Assembly (NCBI RefSeq): GCF_000014225.1
Contig: NC_008228.1
Span: 4,278,001 to 4,342,000 of the forward strand
Length of the DNA stretch: 64,000 nucleotides
From: Paraglaciecola sp. T6c
GTDB taxonomy: Bacteria > Pseudomonadota > Gammaproteobacteria > Enterobacterales > Alteromonadaceae
Direction of reading: 5' to 3'
Positions 18,030 through 28,685 of the stretch are shown piece after piece. A program made the translations under genes and the position numbers. A model generated the notes under the pieces. That model had not been told where the DNA came from, did no database searches, and saw only the letters and a program-made list of their open reading frames with translations. How positions within the stretch are numbered: position 1 is the first letter of the stretch; each line of letters starts with the position of its first letter.

Positions 18030-18135
18030 CCTTTAACATAATCGATAACGCAAACTAGCGTAATGACAGCAAAAAAATGCTAATATGCGCCGCGATTATG
18101 TGCCTTAAGCATCTCGGTTCAGTCAAGGAGCAGCA

Positions 18136-19563
18136 ATGAGTGACCGCATTCCCGTAAAAGATATTTCCCCGGTTCAGGTGCATCGCCCTGACAAAAGCAA
18201 ACACAATGATCAGTACACACCTCGCAATCGAATCTATGTGAGAGCGGTTAAAGGTGCCCTAGAAAACTTCAGGCGCTTCTTTGGTTTAGTGTTTCTATCT
18301 ATTTTTGCCATTCTGCCGTGGTTGCAATTTGAAGGTAGCCAAGCCATTTTGCTTGATATCGGCGCTCAGCGTTTTCAAATATTTGGCTTAACCCTATGGC
18401 CACAAGACTTAACGCTGCTAGCCTGGATATTCATTGTTGCCGCATTCGCCTTGTTTTTCGTTACGACGTTTGCTGGTCGTGTATGGTGTGGTTTTATGTG
18501 CCCGCAAACCACATGGACCTTCATCTATATTTGGTTTGAAGAGAAAATTGAAGGCAGTCGTAACAAGCGCATCAAATTAGATGAGCGCAAAATGGACACA
18601 GACAAGTTTATCCGCAAAACCTTGAAACACATTGCTTGGGTGAGTGTTGCGCTGCTTACATCCCTCACTTTCGTTGGCTATTTTACGCCTATCGACGCCT
18701 TATTCGTCGACTTCTTTACTTTTTCCTCAAGTTTTTGGGCAACCGTATGTGTGCTATTTTTCGCAGTTTGTACCTATGGTAACGCCGCATACATGCGTGA
18801 AATCATGTGTACCCACATTTGCCCTTACGCACGTTTTCAAAGCGCCATGTTCGACAAAGACACCTTCACAGTGGCTTATGATGCACAGCGCGGGGAACAA
18901 CGCGGCCCACGTTCGCGCAAGGCCACTCGTGAGCAAAATGCTGCCAAAGGCTTAGGTGACTGTGTTGATTGTAACTTGTGTGTGCAAGTGTGCCCCACAG
19001 GTATCGATATCCGTAACGGTCTGCAATACGAGTGCATCAACTGTGGCGCCTGTGTTGACGCTTGTAACGGTGTAATGGACAAAATGAATTACCCGAAAGG
19101 GCTTATCAGTTTTACGTCTGAAACTCAGTTAGCGGGCGGTCAAACTAAAATATTTCGCCCGAAACTCATGGGTTATGCCGTTGTATTAGTCTTAATGAGT
19201 GCCCTGCTGGTCTTTGAACTGTTAAGCCGAGTACCATTGGAAGTCGACATTATTCGAGATCGTAACGCCCTTTATCGTGAAACCAACGACGGCCTAATAG
19301 AAAACGTATACACCCTTAAAATACTCAATAAATCACAGCATACTCAACATTTTAATATTGCAGTGAATGGTCTTGAAGGCCACAGATATATAGGGGAACA
19401 AAGTGTCACGGTAATGGGCGGTGAGGTATATAACCTGCCAATCAGTATTGCAATCGACCCGTACCAATTAGAAGATCCTGTGACGGCCTTTAGCTTTACC
19501 ATTCGTGCTCAAGAAGACGAGGACGCCGTTATCGAGCAAACCTCTAAGTTCTTGTATCGTTGA
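18136..19563 (+). CDS. ccoG: Cytochrome c oxidase accessory protein CcoG
   Basis: CcoG (FixG/RdxA) is a membrane ferredoxin-like protein that helps supply copper for cbb3-type cytochrome oxidase assembly. The 475-residue protein has membrane helices at about 48-68, 85-112, 165-185 and 200-215, and one near 340. Between them is a double 4Fe-4S domain: CVDCNLCVQVCPTGID and CINCGACVDAC. The conserved GRVWCGFMCPQTTW is present, and the C-terminal part is an Ig-like periplasmic domain (FTIRAQEDE near the end). GGAG lies 8 bases before the ATG. The ccoNOQP genes are not in this window. The stop overlaps the srkA start. Confidence 0.95.
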   Translation: MSDRIPVKDISPVQVHRPDKSKHNDQYTPRNRIYVRAVKGALENFRRFFGLVFLSIFAILPWLQFEGSQAILLDIGAQRFQIFGLTLWPQDLTLLAWIFIVAAFALFFVTTFAGRVWCGFMCPQTTWTFIYIWFEEKIEGSRNKRIKLDERKMDTDKFIRKTLKHIAWVSVALLTSLTFVGYFTPIDALFVDFFTFSSSFWATVCVLFFAVCTYGNAAYMREIMCTHICPYARFQSAMFDKDTFTVAYDAQRGEQRGPRSRKATREQNAAKGLGDCVDCNLCVQVCPTGIDIRNGLQYECINCGACVDACNGVMDKMNYPKGLISFTSETQLAGGQTKIFRPKLMGYAVVLVLMSALLVFELLSRVPLEVDIIRDRNALYRETNDGLIENVYTLKILNKSQHTQHFNIAVNGLEGHRYIGEQSVTVMGGEVYNLPISIAIDPYQLEDPVTAFSFTIRAQEDEDAVIEQTSKFLYR

Positions 19564-20528
19564 TGAGTACATTTAATTTTAGCGAGCTAACGCCAGACCT
19601 CATCTTAGATGCCATCGAATCTGAAGGCGTATTAGTGGAATCCGGTTTGCTCGCTCTCAACAGCTATGAAAATCGCGTTTATCAGTTTGTTGGCCAAGAT
19701 AGTAAGCGTTATGTGGCAAAGTTTTATCGGCCCCAGCGCTGGAGTGAAGCACAACTAAACGAAGAGCACAGCTTTTCGTTAGAACTCGCTGAACATGAAG
19801 TGCCTGTCGTCGCGCCCCTCGTGATCAACGGCAAGAGCCTACACTTATACCAAGACTATCATTTTGCACTTTTCCCCTCCGTCGGTGGGCGTCAGTTTGA
19901 AGTTGATAATTTGGATCAGCTTGAGTGGATGGGCCGTTTTATTGGGCGTATTCACCAAGTGGCTAAATCACGTTTATTCACCCACAGACCAACCATTAAT
20001 ATTGACGATTATTTGGTGAAGTCAGTGGCTGAGTTACAAAATAGTCAGCTTATTCCATCAAGCTTACACGAAGCGTTTTTCACTATTTTAGAGCAAGTGG
20101 TCGCGCTGACTAGTGAGCGTTACCACACAAGCGACATGATGCGTTTACATGGTGATTGTCATCCAGGTAATATCTTGTGGCGCGATGGACCTACCTTTGT
20201 GGATTTAGACGATTGCCGTAATGGCCCAGCCGTACAAGATTTGTGGATGATGCTATCAGGCGATCGTCAAGCTCAATCGCTTCAGTTAAGCACCATAGTC
20301 GAGGCCTACGATGAGTTTTGTGAGTTTAACCCCAGACAGTTAAGCCTAATTGAACCTCTACGTGCTATGCGTATGGTGCATTACATGGCGTGGTTGCATA
20401 GACGTTGGCAAGACCCTGCGTTTCCTCAGGCGTTTGCTTGGTTCGCTGAGCCTAAGTATTGGGAACAACAAATACTCGCGCTTAAAGAGCAGTTCTCCGC
20501 TTTGCAGGAAACTGAACTTCGTATTTAA
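19563..20528 (+). CDS. srkA: Stress response kinase SrkA (YihE)
   Basis: SrkA is a cytosolic Ser/Thr kinase of the aminoglycoside phosphotransferase-like fold; in E. coli it counteracts stress-induced cell death. The 321-residue protein has the family start (FSELTPDLILDAIES), the N-lobe Lys in YVAKFYRP, catalytic loop LHGDCHPGNILW and metal-binding FVDLDDCRNGP. I use the ATG at 19563, which overlaps the ccoG stop as TGATG; a TTG one codon earlier is possible. dsbA follows after about 130 bases, the same order as in E. coli. Confidence 0.93.
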   Translation: MSTFNFSELTPDLILDAIESEGVLVESGLLALNSYENRVYQFVGQDSKRYVAKFYRPQRWSEAQLNEEHSFSLELAEHEVPVVAPLVINGKSLHLYQDYHFALFPSVGGRQFEVDNLDQLEWMGRFIGRIHQVAKSRLFTHRPTINIDDYLVKSVAELQNSQLIPSSLHEAFFTILEQVVALTSERYHTSDMMRLHGDCHPGNILWRDGPTFVDLDDCRNGPAVQDLWMMLSGDRQAQSLQLSTIVEAYDEFCEFNPRQLSLIEPLRAMRMVHYMAWLHRRWQDPAFPQAFAWFAEPKYWEQQILALKEQFSALQETELRI

Positions 20529-20661
20529 GCTTATTCAGATTCTGTTAATCGCCAGCGCAATAAGATAAATTTCATATAACTGCTTACAAAGTGCAGTCGG
20601 CATTTTATGTTAGCTATGCTAATCTGCCCCGAGTTATTTTTACTAAAGAGATGAATTAACA

Positions 20662-21285
20662 ATGAAAAAAATCATACTTGCTTTTTTTATTGCGGTATTA
20701 GTGCCGCTTCAAGCATGCGCCCAAGAAACGTGGAAAGAAGGTGAGCATTACACCATCATCAACGAAACCGCCACTGACAAACCTGTCATCAATGAATTCT
20801 TCTCTTACTGGTGTCCACATTGTTTTCAGTTCGAACCCATCGCTAAAAAGATCCAAGAGAAAATGGGTGACGATGTAAAATTCGAAAAAGTACACGTGAA
20901 CTTCATGGGCTTTACCAGCGGTGAAACCCAAGACGATGCCAGTCGTGCCCTTATGGTTGCTCGCGCATTGAAGAAAGAAGATTCTCTAAGTACCGCTATT
21001 TTCCGTTACATTCATGTACAGAAATCACCTATCACCAACATCAAAGATTTAAAAAATATCTTTATGGTAAACGGTGTAGAAGAAGCGGATTTCGATAAGC
21101 TTGTGAGTAGCTTTGGCGTCAACAGCATGTTGAAAAAGAACAATAAGCTCGTTCAGGAATACCGCAGTCACCTGCGTGGGGTACCTAACTTCATCGTTAA
21201 CGGCAAATACCAAGCTAAGTTTACCCGTGATATGAACAACGACGACATTGTTAATTTGATTGTGTGGTTGTCGAAACAAAAATAA
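20662..21285 (+). CDS. dsbA: Thiol:disulfide interchange protein DsbA
   Basis: DsbA introduces disulfide bonds into proteins arriving in the periplasm and is reoxidised by DsbB. The 207-residue protein has a signal peptide and the thioredoxin-fold active site CPHC (51-54) in FFSYWCPHCFQF. The cis-Pro loop is RGVPNFIVNG near 172-181. The signal peptide ends LQACAQE; cleavage after ACA is likely, though LQAC loosely resembles a lipobox. It follows srkA and has its own gap and an A-rich ribosome binding region (AAAGAGATG). A strong terminator follows. Confidence 0.96.
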   Translation: MKKIILAFFIAVLVPLQACAQETWKEGEHYTIINETATDKPVINEFFSYWCPHCFQFEPIAKKIQEKMGDDVKFEKVHVNFMGFTSGETQDDASRALMVARALKKEDSLSTAIFRYIHVQKSPITNIKDLKNIFMVNGVEEADFDKLVSSFGVNSMLKKNNKLVQEYRSHLRGVPNFIVNGKYQAKFTRDMNNDDIVNLIVWLSKQK

Positions 21286-21320
21286 TTCTCACGACATAAT
21301 CTTGTCAGCGCATGCTGACT

Positions 21321-21362
21321 AAAAAGCCCCAAAAGCACTTGCTGTTTTAGGGGCTTTTTTTA
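21321..21362 (+). terminator. Terminator after dsbA
   Basis: AAAAAGCCCC (21321-21330) pairs with GGGGCTTTTT, the stem ending in a run of seven T. It lies about 35 bases past the dsbA stop. The preceding A-run means it could also work on the other strand. Confidence 0.85.
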
Positions 21363-21615
21363 TGGCCATTTATTAACGTGAATTCTCATTTCAAACCGGT
21401 AAATTAAAACACCTTACACATTGCTATGCTTGACGTTGAGCGGTATTTCCCTTTTAAAAAAGGGTGACAGAGAACCTCATTGTGTCAATATAATACTACT
21501 TGTGCGCTTTGAAATTCGCTGTGCGATATTCACTATGTATCGGTCAGTACTTTACAAACCCTGATTAGGTTAGGTTGAATTATTCATTCCACTGAAAGCC
21601 GAAGGTAAGCCATTT

Positions 21616-23070
21616 ATGCCTGAGTATGCGTCAGATAACGTTCTACCCTCTCGTTGGTATCGTGCTGTCGCGTTTGTCGCGTTATGGTTAATTGTTTGGC
21701 TGTTAGCACAATTGATGGAATACACCGCCCACGCAAGTGTGTGGTTTCCCGTGTCAGGCTTAACCTACGCAGCTCTATTAATTATCGGTATCAGGGCAAT
21801 TATACCGCTTATGCTGTGCGCAGTGATAGTGACCATACTGACTTGCATCCAGTATTCCCTCCCGCTAAATCCCCCCCAGATGATACAAGCGGGTCTTTTG
21901 TTCGGTTTGGCCCATATTTTACCTTACTGGTTGAGTGCATATCTATTTGCTTGGGTAGCCCGTCAAGACAAACTCAGTACACCTGGGCTGATTATCCTGT
22001 ATATCATTCACACCGGCGTAGGGTCACTTGTTACGACTATGTTGGTGATCTTCAGCTTGATTTACAGCAATATGATGACTGCGTCTGAAATAGGCCAAGC
22101 ATGGTTACCCTTTTGGATCGGTGATTATGTGGGTGTGTTGGTATTAGCGCCGCTTTTTGGTGCTTTACTTAGTCGATATTTCTCACATGAGCGCTTTGAT
22201 CTCGAACAATATCTAAGCCCGAATCAAACCACAACCAGCTCCGAGTACCCGCATAAAATTATCGTCGTCACCTTACTCGTCATACTAACCACTATACTCA
22301 ATCAGTACTCAGGTCAACAAGCGAGTGCCTTTGCTATTTTCCTGCTCGTGCTGCCGCATATGTGGATAGCATGCACGGAAAGCGCACTGTTCAACCTACT
22401 CAGCTTAACTTACAGCTGCATTATCATCGCGCTATTCGTCAACATTTTTGGATTAAATGAATTCGCCTTAATTTATCAATTTGCCATTGTGATCGTTGCT
22501 TCCAATGCCCTATTCGGTATTGCTGTCCCCGCATTGATGGCACACAACGAAAAACTGCAAGCTATCGTCACCACTGATGCACTGACCCAAGCTGCGTCGC
22601 GTCAACATTTTATGCAACAAGCTGAACGAGCAGTAAATCGCAGCCAAAATGACGAGGTGCCGTTGTCACTTATCATGTTTGACATGGATAACTTCAAAAA
22701 AGTAAATGACACCTTTGGCCATAGTGCTGGCGATAAGGCCTTGCAGAGGGTTTGCCGGGCGGCGCAACTGTCCCTGCGCCCCACAGACTTACTAGGGCGT
22801 TTCGGCGGCGATGAGTTCGTGGCGCTACTGCCAGATTCAACCATTAACGATGCTCAGCAAGTAGCACAGCGGATTTTGAGCAATGTTAACGCCGCCGAAG
22901 TCGCTCCTGGTCAGCCGATAGAATGTAGTTTTGGTGTGGCACAGCTTAAGCGTAATCAGAACTTCACAGAGCTATTTAACGTAGCCGATAGCGCGTTGTA
23001 TAAAGCCAAACAAAGAGGTCGAAATACAGTCGTTAATGAAGATGGAGTGGAACTTAAATCTGCCATTTGA
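21616..23070 (+). CDS. MASE1-type membrane diguanylate cyclase
   Basis: The 484-residue protein has an N-terminal MASE1 sensor of about eight membrane helices over residues 15-310, with the family stretch [15 protein letters not shown]. The GGDEF domain begins near [10 protein letters not shown] (about 328). The active-site motif is GGDEF at 397-401, and RPTD at 388-391 is an intact I-site, so it should make cyclic di-GMP with product inhibition. MASE1 ligands are unknown. It appears monocistronic and overlaps the end of convergent ung by 17 bases. Confidence 0.93.
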   Translation: MPEYASDNVLPSRWYRAVAFVALWLIVWLLAQLMEYTAHASVWFPVSGLTYAALLIIGIRAIIPLMLCAVIVTILTCIQYSLPLNPPQMIQAGLLFGLAHILPYWLSAYLFAWVARQDKLSTPGLIILYIIHTGVGSLVTTMLVIFSLIYSNMMTASEIGQAWLPFWIGDYVGVLVLAPLFGALLSRYFSHERFDLEQYLSPNQTTTSSEYPHKIIVVTLLVILTTILNQYSGQQASAFAIFLLVLPHMWIACTESALFNLLSLTYSCIIIALFVNIFGLNEFALIYQFAIVIVASNALFGIAVPALMAHNEKLQAIVTTDALTQAASRQHFMQQAERAVNRSQNDEVPLSLIMFDMDNFKKVNDTFGHSAGDKALQRVCRAAQLSLRPTDLLGRFGGDEFVALLPDSTINDAQQVAQRILSNVNAAEVAPGQPIECSFGVAQLKRNQNFTELFNVADSALYKAKQRGRNTVVNEDGVELKSAI

Positions 23071-23722
23071 TAGGCGTACGTCCGCTGTCGAGCAAGATTT
23101 GATTGGTTTGAGCGAAATGCCCACATTCGAAAAAGCCACGATAAGCAGATAATGGGGATGGGTGCGCAGCGGTTAAAATATGGTGCTTTGAGGCATCAAT
23201 AAGCCCTGCCTTTTTCTGGGCATGACTGCCCCACAACAGAAATACCACGTCTTGAGCATGCTCATTGATAAGTGCAATCACTTTGTCGGTGAATCTCTCC
23301 CAGCCAATCTTGGCATGCGAATGGGCTTTACCTTGCTCAACGGTGAGCACTGTATTAAGCAAAAATACACCTTGCTCAGCCCAAGATTGCAAACAGCCAT
23401 GCTCAGGCACCACAAAATCAGGAAAATCGTGCTGCAGTGCTTTGTACATGTTTTTCAAAGAAGGGGGTGTTTTCACGCCTTTTTGTACTGAAAAGCTCAA
23501 ACCATGGGCCTGATTAGGCCCGTGGTAAGGGTCTTGCCCAAGAATAACCACTTTGATTTGATTAAACTCGGTGCAACTAAAGGCATTAAATACGTCTTTA
23601 GCGGCGGGATAAACCACTTTACCGTTCGCTCGTTCGCTAGCAATAAAGTTCATCATGTCGGTGAAGTAAGCTTGCTGCTTTTCTTCACCGAGTAGCGTGT
23701 GCCATGTTGCGGCTTGCGTCAT
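23054..23722 (-). CDS. ung: Uracil-DNA glycosylase
   Basis: Ung removes uracil from DNA and starts base-excision repair. The 222-residue protein has the family-1 signature [18 protein letters not shown] with catalytic D64, and the [12 protein letters not shown] loop that reads the minor groove. The length is normal. It lies tail-to-tail with the MASE1 cyclase (17-base overlap) and 30 bases after thrC, so it may partly be read through from the threonine operon. Confidence 0.97.
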   Translation of the reverse strand: MTQAATWHTLLGEEKQQAYFTDMMNFIASERANGKVVYPAAKDVFNAFSCTEFNQIKVVILGQDPYHGPNQAHGLSFSVQKGVKTPPSLKNMYKALQHDFPDFVVPEHGCLQSWAEQGVFLLNTVLTVEQGKAHSHAKIGWERFTDKVIALINEHAQDVVFLLWGSHAQKKAGLIDASKHHILTAAHPSPLSAYRGFFECGHFAQTNQILLDSGRTPIKWQI

Positions 23723-23752
23723 TTACCCTGCCTTATAGCGTTATAAAACCGC

Positions 23753-25036
23753 TTAGCCTAGTAGGCTAAACAAGTGCTTTTTCAACACGTCATAATCGCT
23801 TGGTAAATCCACAGCAAAGCTTTCTTTGGTAGAACAGTCAACCAAAGGTTGAGGTAAACTAATCGGTTGCCCCAATACGTTTTCGACCGTTTCGCGGAAC
23901 TTAGCAGGGTGCGCCGTACCAAGGAATATCCCTGTATCGCCTTCATCCATATGGCGAAGCAGTGCTTTGTAAGCAATCGCCGCGTGAGGCTCTGTCACAT
24001 AGCCTAACTGGGCAAGTTGACGCATAGCCACTTGGGTATAGTCTTCGTCAACCATGTCACCTGACAGTATTTCACGTGACAAATAACCTTGCTCGATGAT
24101 GGCTTCAATACGCGGCCAGTTATTTGGTTGGCTAACATCCATCGCGTTAGACATAGTCGCCACGGTACTTTTAGGATCCCACTCACCGGTTTTCAAATAA
24201 CGCGGCACGGTATCATTCAAGTTAGTAGCAGCCACAAAGTGCTTAACAGGCAAGCCCATGGTTTTCGCAATCATGCCGGCGGTCAAGTTACCGAAGTTGC
24301 CACTAGGTACTGAGATAACCAAATCATCACGCTGCTCTTTGCTTAGCTGAGAAACGGCTTCAAAGTAGTAACAAACCTGCGCGACTAAACGGCTAATGTT
24401 AATGGAGTTAGCTGAGTTAAGGTGCAAACCTTCACGCACTTCAACATCATCAAACGCACTTTTTACCATTTGCTGACATGCATCAAAGTCATCTTCAATC
24501 GAGACAGTGTGAATGTTGTCACCTAAGGTGGTGAATAGCTTCTCTTGCAGTGGGCTAATTTTGCCTTTCGGGAATAAGATAACCACATTGATGTTATCTA
24601 AACCATGGAATGCATGAGCAACGGCAGCGCCAGTATCACCAGAGGTAGCAGTCAAAATGGTGATTTTTTCGCCAGCGGCAATTTCGGTTAAACATTGAGC
24701 CATAAAGCGGCCGCCGAAATCTTTAAACGCCAGTGTCGGACCGTGGAATAACTCAAGGCTGTAAATATTATCTGTTACTTTTGCCAATGGCGCGTCAAAT
24801 GCGAAAGCGCGCTCAACGATGCCCTGTAAACGATCTCTAGGGATTTCATCACCAATCAGCTGGCTTAAAATTTCAACCGAGCGTTCAACAAATGGCATAT
24901 CAAGAATGGCATCGATATCATCAAATTTTGGCAAACTAGTAGGGAAATATAACCCTTGGTTTTTGCCTAACCCTTTTTTAACCGCTTGTGCAAAGCTAAC
25001 TTTGTCCGAAGGGTCTTTTAAATTAACTAGTTCCAC
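23753..25036 (-). CDS. thrC: Threonine synthase
   Basis: ThrC converts O-phosphohomoserine to threonine with pyridoxal phosphate. The 427-residue length and sequence fit the E. coli type. The PLP lysine is K105 in LAFKDFGGRFM, and the phosphate-binding loop is SVPSGNFGNLTAG. It is the last gene of thrABC, 48 bases after thrB. Confidence 0.97.
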   Translation of the reverse strand: MELVNLKDPSDKVSFAQAVKKGLGKNQGLYFPTSLPKFDDIDAILDMPFVERSVEILSQLIGDEIPRDRLQGIVERAFAFDAPLAKVTDNIYSLELFHGPTLAFKDFGGRFMAQCLTEIAAGEKITILTATSGDTGAAVAHAFHGLDNINVVILFPKGKISPLQEKLFTTLGDNIHTVSIEDDFDACQQMVKSAFDDVEVREGLHLNSANSINISRLVAQVCYYFEAVSQLSKEQRDDLVISVPSGNFGNLTAGMIAKTMGLPVKHFVAATNLNDTVPRYLKTGEWDPKSTVATMSNAMDVSQPNNWPRIEAIIEQGYLSREILSGDMVDEDYTQVAMRQLAQLGYVTEPHAAIAYKALLRHMDEGDTGIFLGTAHPAKFRETVENVLGQPISLPQPLVDCSTKESFAVDLPSDYDVLKKHLFSLLG

Positions 25037-25084
25037 GTTTCTTACCTTATGTGCTTATTCAACTAAGCGTATTTTAATATTATG

Positions 25085-26080
25085 CTAGGCGCTGATGTCT
25101 TTTGCCACAGCACCTTGTTCATCAAGCTGACACACATGGCTAAAGCCGGTGTCATTTTGGATATAATTCTCTTGCAACCACGAACTGATGGTTTGCGCCT
25201 GTTCAAGGTTGTCGCACACGGCAAATACGGTCGGCCCAGATCCTGAAATACCAAACGCCATAGCGCCATTTTGCATCGCAAACTCACGTGACTCATCAAA
25301 GTGCGGCAATAAAGATTTGCGATAAGGTTCTGCGATAACATCCGTCATCATACTCACCGCGAGCTTCTCGTCTTGGCGATAAAGCGCATCCACAAAAACA
25401 GCCAACTGACGGCCAAATTTCAACGTATTTGGCATAGACACCTGCTTCGGCAAAATATCTCTTGCCGCTGCGGTTGATACCGTAATACCTGAATAACACG
25501 CCACCCAATACCAATGTTTGAACGTTGGCAATTGTAAGGCAAGCGTATCGGCTTGTTCTGCCATTAAGGTCAAGCCACCTAAGTAACAGGGTGCGACATT
25601 ATCATAATGTACACTGCCACTGATCTGACCTTCCAATTCGCCCATAATAAGCAGCAATTCATGTTGGTTAAATGGCACCTCGCCCAATAACTGGCCGTAA
25701 AATTCATTTAAACCATGCAGTGCGGCCACAACCGATGCCGCACTTGACCCTAAACCACTGCCAATAGGCAAATGTTTATGTAAGGTCATTTTGACTGGCG
25801 GCAGCTCGACGCCCTTTTCGCTCATCACTTTTACAAAGTGTTGATAGCAACGGGTCACTATGTTGGTGTCAGGATCCGCTGGTAATTTATGAGCAAAAGC
25901 ACCTTCTACCGCAAGGCTAAACTCGTCAGCCAATTCAAGGTCAACCTCATCCCCAAGCACTGTGCCGTCAACGGGCTTCAACGCAGCGCCTAGCAAATCA
26001 AAGCCTAAGCTAACATTACCTGTTGAAGCTGGGGCAAAAGCGCGCAGCGTTTTACCCATCATGTCATTTAATTCGCTCAT
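25085..26080 (-). CDS. thrB: Homoserine kinase
   Basis: ThrB is a GHMP-family kinase that phosphorylates homoserine. The ATP-binding motif PIGSGLGSSAASVVAAL is present, as are SGSGPTVFAVCD and the family opening FAPASTGNVSLGFDLLGAA. I start at 26080, where ATG overlaps the thrA stop as TAATG (331 residues). That leaves about 15 residues before the conserved domain, so an internal ATG nearer MGKTLRAFAPAS is also possible; an upstream ATG at 26098 inside thrA is less likely. Confidence 0.95.
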   Translation of the reverse strand: MSELNDMMGKTLRAFAPASTGNVSLGFDLLGAALKPVDGTVLGDEVDLELADEFSLAVEGAFAHKLPADPDTNIVTRCYQHFVKVMSEKGVELPPVKMTLHKHLPIGSGLGSSAASVVAALHGLNEFYGQLLGEVPFNQHELLLIMGELEGQISGSVHYDNVAPCYLGGLTLMAEQADTLALQLPTFKHWYWVACYSGITVSTAAARDILPKQVSMPNTLKFGRQLAVFVDALYRQDEKLAVSMMTDVIAEPYRKSLLPHFDESREFAMQNGAMAFGISGSGPTVFAVCDNLEQAQTISSWLQENYIQNDTGFSHVCQLDEQGAVAKDISA

Positions 26081-28542
26081 TACACGTCTTGCTTCCATGG
26101 CATGGTTCTAAGTACATCAGCAAAAACACCTGCAGCTGTTACCGCAGCGCCCGCCCCATAACCACGTATTACGTAAGGAATAGGCTGATAATAATTACTG
26201 TGGATCGCCAACGCATTTTCGCCTTCTTTGATCACAAACAGAGGGTGATCCTCACCCACCGCCTGTATCGAGACTACGCATTTACCTTTGCTGATAGAGC
26301 CTACGTAACGCAGTACTTTGCCTTCTTCTTTGGCCGCGTTAACTTTATCTGTGTACAGGGCATCTAGCTCAGGTAGCTTTGCCATGAACTCGTCGATGCT
26401 ACCGCTATCGTCAAAGTGCGATGGCAACACAGGCTCAATTTGAATGTCTTCAAGTTCAAGCTTTAAGTCAGCCTCGCGAGCCATAATTAATAGTTTACGG
26501 GCCACATCCGTGCCGCTTAAATCATCACGCGGGTCTGGCTCAGTAAAGCCGTTCTTTTTAGCAATTTCAGTGGCTTGAGAAAGCGTTAGACCTTCATCTA
26601 ACTTACCAAATACAAATGACAATGAACCTGACAAAATGCCTTCAAAGCGCTGAAGTTCATCCCCGGCGTAAATCAGTTTTTGCAAGTTATCGATTACCGG
26701 TAAGCCCGCGCCTACTGTGGTTTCATACAAGAACTGGCGATTAGTATTTTGCGCTGTTTCACGCAATTGCTGGTAATATGCGTAAGACGCAGTATTGGCT
26801 TTCTTGTTAGGCGTAACGACATGGAAGCCGCTATTCATTAACTCAACGTACAGCTCAGCAATCACTGTGCTGCTAGTGCAGTCAATCACCACCGGGTTTA
26901 CCAAGCTGTTGCGCATCACAAAGTTTTGCAAAGCATCAACAGAAAGCGACTGCTCGCTAGCATTTAGCTGGCTTGTCCAATCGGCGCTTAAGTCCACTCC
27001 GCCCGCTTCTAATAAAAGTTTGCGGCTGTTGGCGATACCGTAAATTTTCAAGCTTATGCCACGTTCAAGTAGCACCGCTTGCTGGCGAGCAATTTGCCCT
27101 AACAATTCTTTGCCGACCGTACCACAGCCCACTAAGAACACATCAATCGCGTGTAAATTTGAAAAGAAATTCTGGTGAACCACTTTCACTGCTTTTCTCG
27201 CTTTGCTGCTTTCAATTACCGTTGAAATTGAACGCTCAGACGAGCCCTGAGCAATCGCCACGTTGTTTACCCGCGCTTGTGCTAATGAGCTAAAGAACTT
27301 AGCCGCCAAGCCTTGTGAATGGCGCATACCGTCACCGACCAAGGTCACAATCGCTAAATCATGACGTACTTCAATCGGGTCGAGTAAGTTATTCGCTAAC
27401 TCTAATGCAAACGAGTCTTCTAACAAGTCTTGAGCACGGGTGGCATCTTTACTATGAATACAAAAACTGATGCTGTACTCAGAAGAAGATTGCGTAATAA
27501 GGCTGATCGAGATATTCGCATTCGACATCACTTCAAATACACGGCTGGCCATACCAACCATGCCTTTCATACCTGGGCCCGCCACATTAAACATGGTCAT
27601 GTCATCCAGATGCGAAATACCTTTAACGCTCGTCCACTTGGTGCTCTTTTCGTTGCTGATAAGCGTGCCAGGAGCCGCTGGGTTAAGCGTATTACGAATA
27701 AGGCAGGGAATGTGGTGCTGTGCAATCGGCCCGATGGTTTTCGGGTGAAGTACTTTCGCCCCGAAATAAGAAAGCTCCATGGCTTCTTGATAAGTCAGTT
27801 TATCGAGCAATACCGCACCATCAACCTGGTTAGGATCGGCATTATAAACGCCATCAACGTCTGTCCAAATTTCACAACATTCGGCATCGATACACGCAGC
27901 TAAAATAGCGGCTGAATAATCAGAGCCATTGCGCCCTAGCGTGACTTTCTCGCCTTCGGCATTTACGGCCACAAAGCCTGGCATAATAAGCACTACGTCG
28001 CCTGAGCTATCAACGTCACTAAAACGTGCTTTGCTCACGGCCACATCGGCGATGCTATCGAGGTAATCGCCTTCTGCTAAAATTAATTCAGCTGGGTCGA
28101 TAATTTGGTTTTTGGTGCCAAGGGTGGTCAGTATCTGACTGAAGATATTAACGCTCATGTACTCGCCAATGCTCAAAATCTTAGCGACCACAGATTCAGG
28201 CGCGCAGCGTAATAGCGCAAAACCTTCAAGGTGTTGATTCAACTCATTCAAAATGCGTTGAATGTAAGGGGCAAGTTCACTGTCATCGAATTCAGGTAGG
28301 GTATCTTTTAAATCATCTAAAATACCGAAAAGCACCATGTTCAGCTTAGCGAACAACTCGCCGTAATCTTTACCACTACCCGCTTCTTCACATAACAGAG
28401 ATAGCGCATTGGTTACGCCTTTAGGGGCTGATAACACAACAGCTGCGCCGTTGCTTGCGTGGGTATCCAAACAGATATCTTTAACCCGTAAATAACGCTC
28501 TGCATCAGCTAATGACGAACCGCCAAACTTCAACACCTTCAT
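26080..28542 (-). CDS. thrA: Bifunctional aspartokinase / homoserine dehydrogenase I
   Basis: ThrA catalyses the first and third steps from aspartate to homoserine. The 820-residue length is normal. The aspartokinase domain is at about 1-290 (start KVLKFGGSSLADAERY; GRNGSDYSAAILAA). A central pair of ACT domains (about 310-450) should bind threonine for feedback control. The dehydrogenase domain begins at FLVGCGTVGKELL (about 463), followed by VTPNKKANTASY and GSLSFVFGKLDEG. It is the first structural gene of thrABC, with a leader peptide and attenuator upstream. It supplies both the threonine and methionine branches unless another such enzyme exists elsewhere. Confidence 0.97.
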   Translation of the reverse strand: MKVLKFGGSSLADAERYLRVKDICLDTHASNGAAVVLSAPKGVTNALSLLCEEAGSGKDYGELFAKLNMVLFGILDDLKDTLPEFDDSELAPYIQRILNELNQHLEGFALLRCAPESVVAKILSIGEYMSVNIFSQILTTLGTKNQIIDPAELILAEGDYLDSIADVAVSKARFSDVDSSGDVVLIMPGFVAVNAEGEKVTLGRNGSDYSAAILAACIDAECCEIWTDVDGVYNADPNQVDGAVLLDKLTYQEAMELSYFGAKVLHPKTIGPIAQHHIPCLIRNTLNPAAPGTLISNEKSTKWTSVKGISHLDDMTMFNVAGPGMKGMVGMASRVFEVMSNANISISLITQSSSEYSISFCIHSKDATRAQDLLEDSFALELANNLLDPIEVRHDLAIVTLVGDGMRHSQGLAAKFFSSLAQARVNNVAIAQGSSERSISTVIESSKARKAVKVVHQNFFSNLHAIDVFLVGCGTVGKELLGQIARQQAVLLERGISLKIYGIANSRKLLLEAGGVDLSADWTSQLNASEQSLSVDALQNFVMRNSLVNPVVIDCTSSTVIAELYVELMNSGFHVVTPNKKANTASYAYYQQLRETAQNTNRQFLYETTVGAGLPVIDNLQKLIYAGDELQRFEGILSGSLSFVFGKLDEGLTLSQATEIAKKNGFTEPDPRDDLSGTDVARKLLIMAREADLKLELEDIQIEPVLPSHFDDSGSIDEFMAKLPELDALYTDKVNAAKEEGKVLRYVGSISKGKCVVSIQAVGEDHPLFVIKEGENALAIHSNYYQPIPYVIRGYGAGAAVTAAGVFADVLRTMPWKQDV

Positions 28543-28627
28543 TTATTTTGCTCCTCTGGTGGTTGTTTACGCAGGGCTTTCACCGCGTCGAAACAACCAT
28601 TAATTAACTTTTTGCTGCGCTAAATAA

Positions 28628-28656
28628 CAAAAAAGCCCGCTATATTTGCGGGCTTT
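28628..28656 (-). terminator. Attenuator terminator of the threonine operon
   Basis: AAAGCCCGC (28632-28640) and GCGGGCTTT (28648-28656) form a nine-pair stem with loop TATATTT. On the minus strand it ends in a T-rich run. It lies between the leader peptide stop and thrA, where transcription attenuators sit. Confidence 0.85.
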
Positions 28657-28685
28657 ATGTCTGTTTTATGTGCACAAGCCAGCGA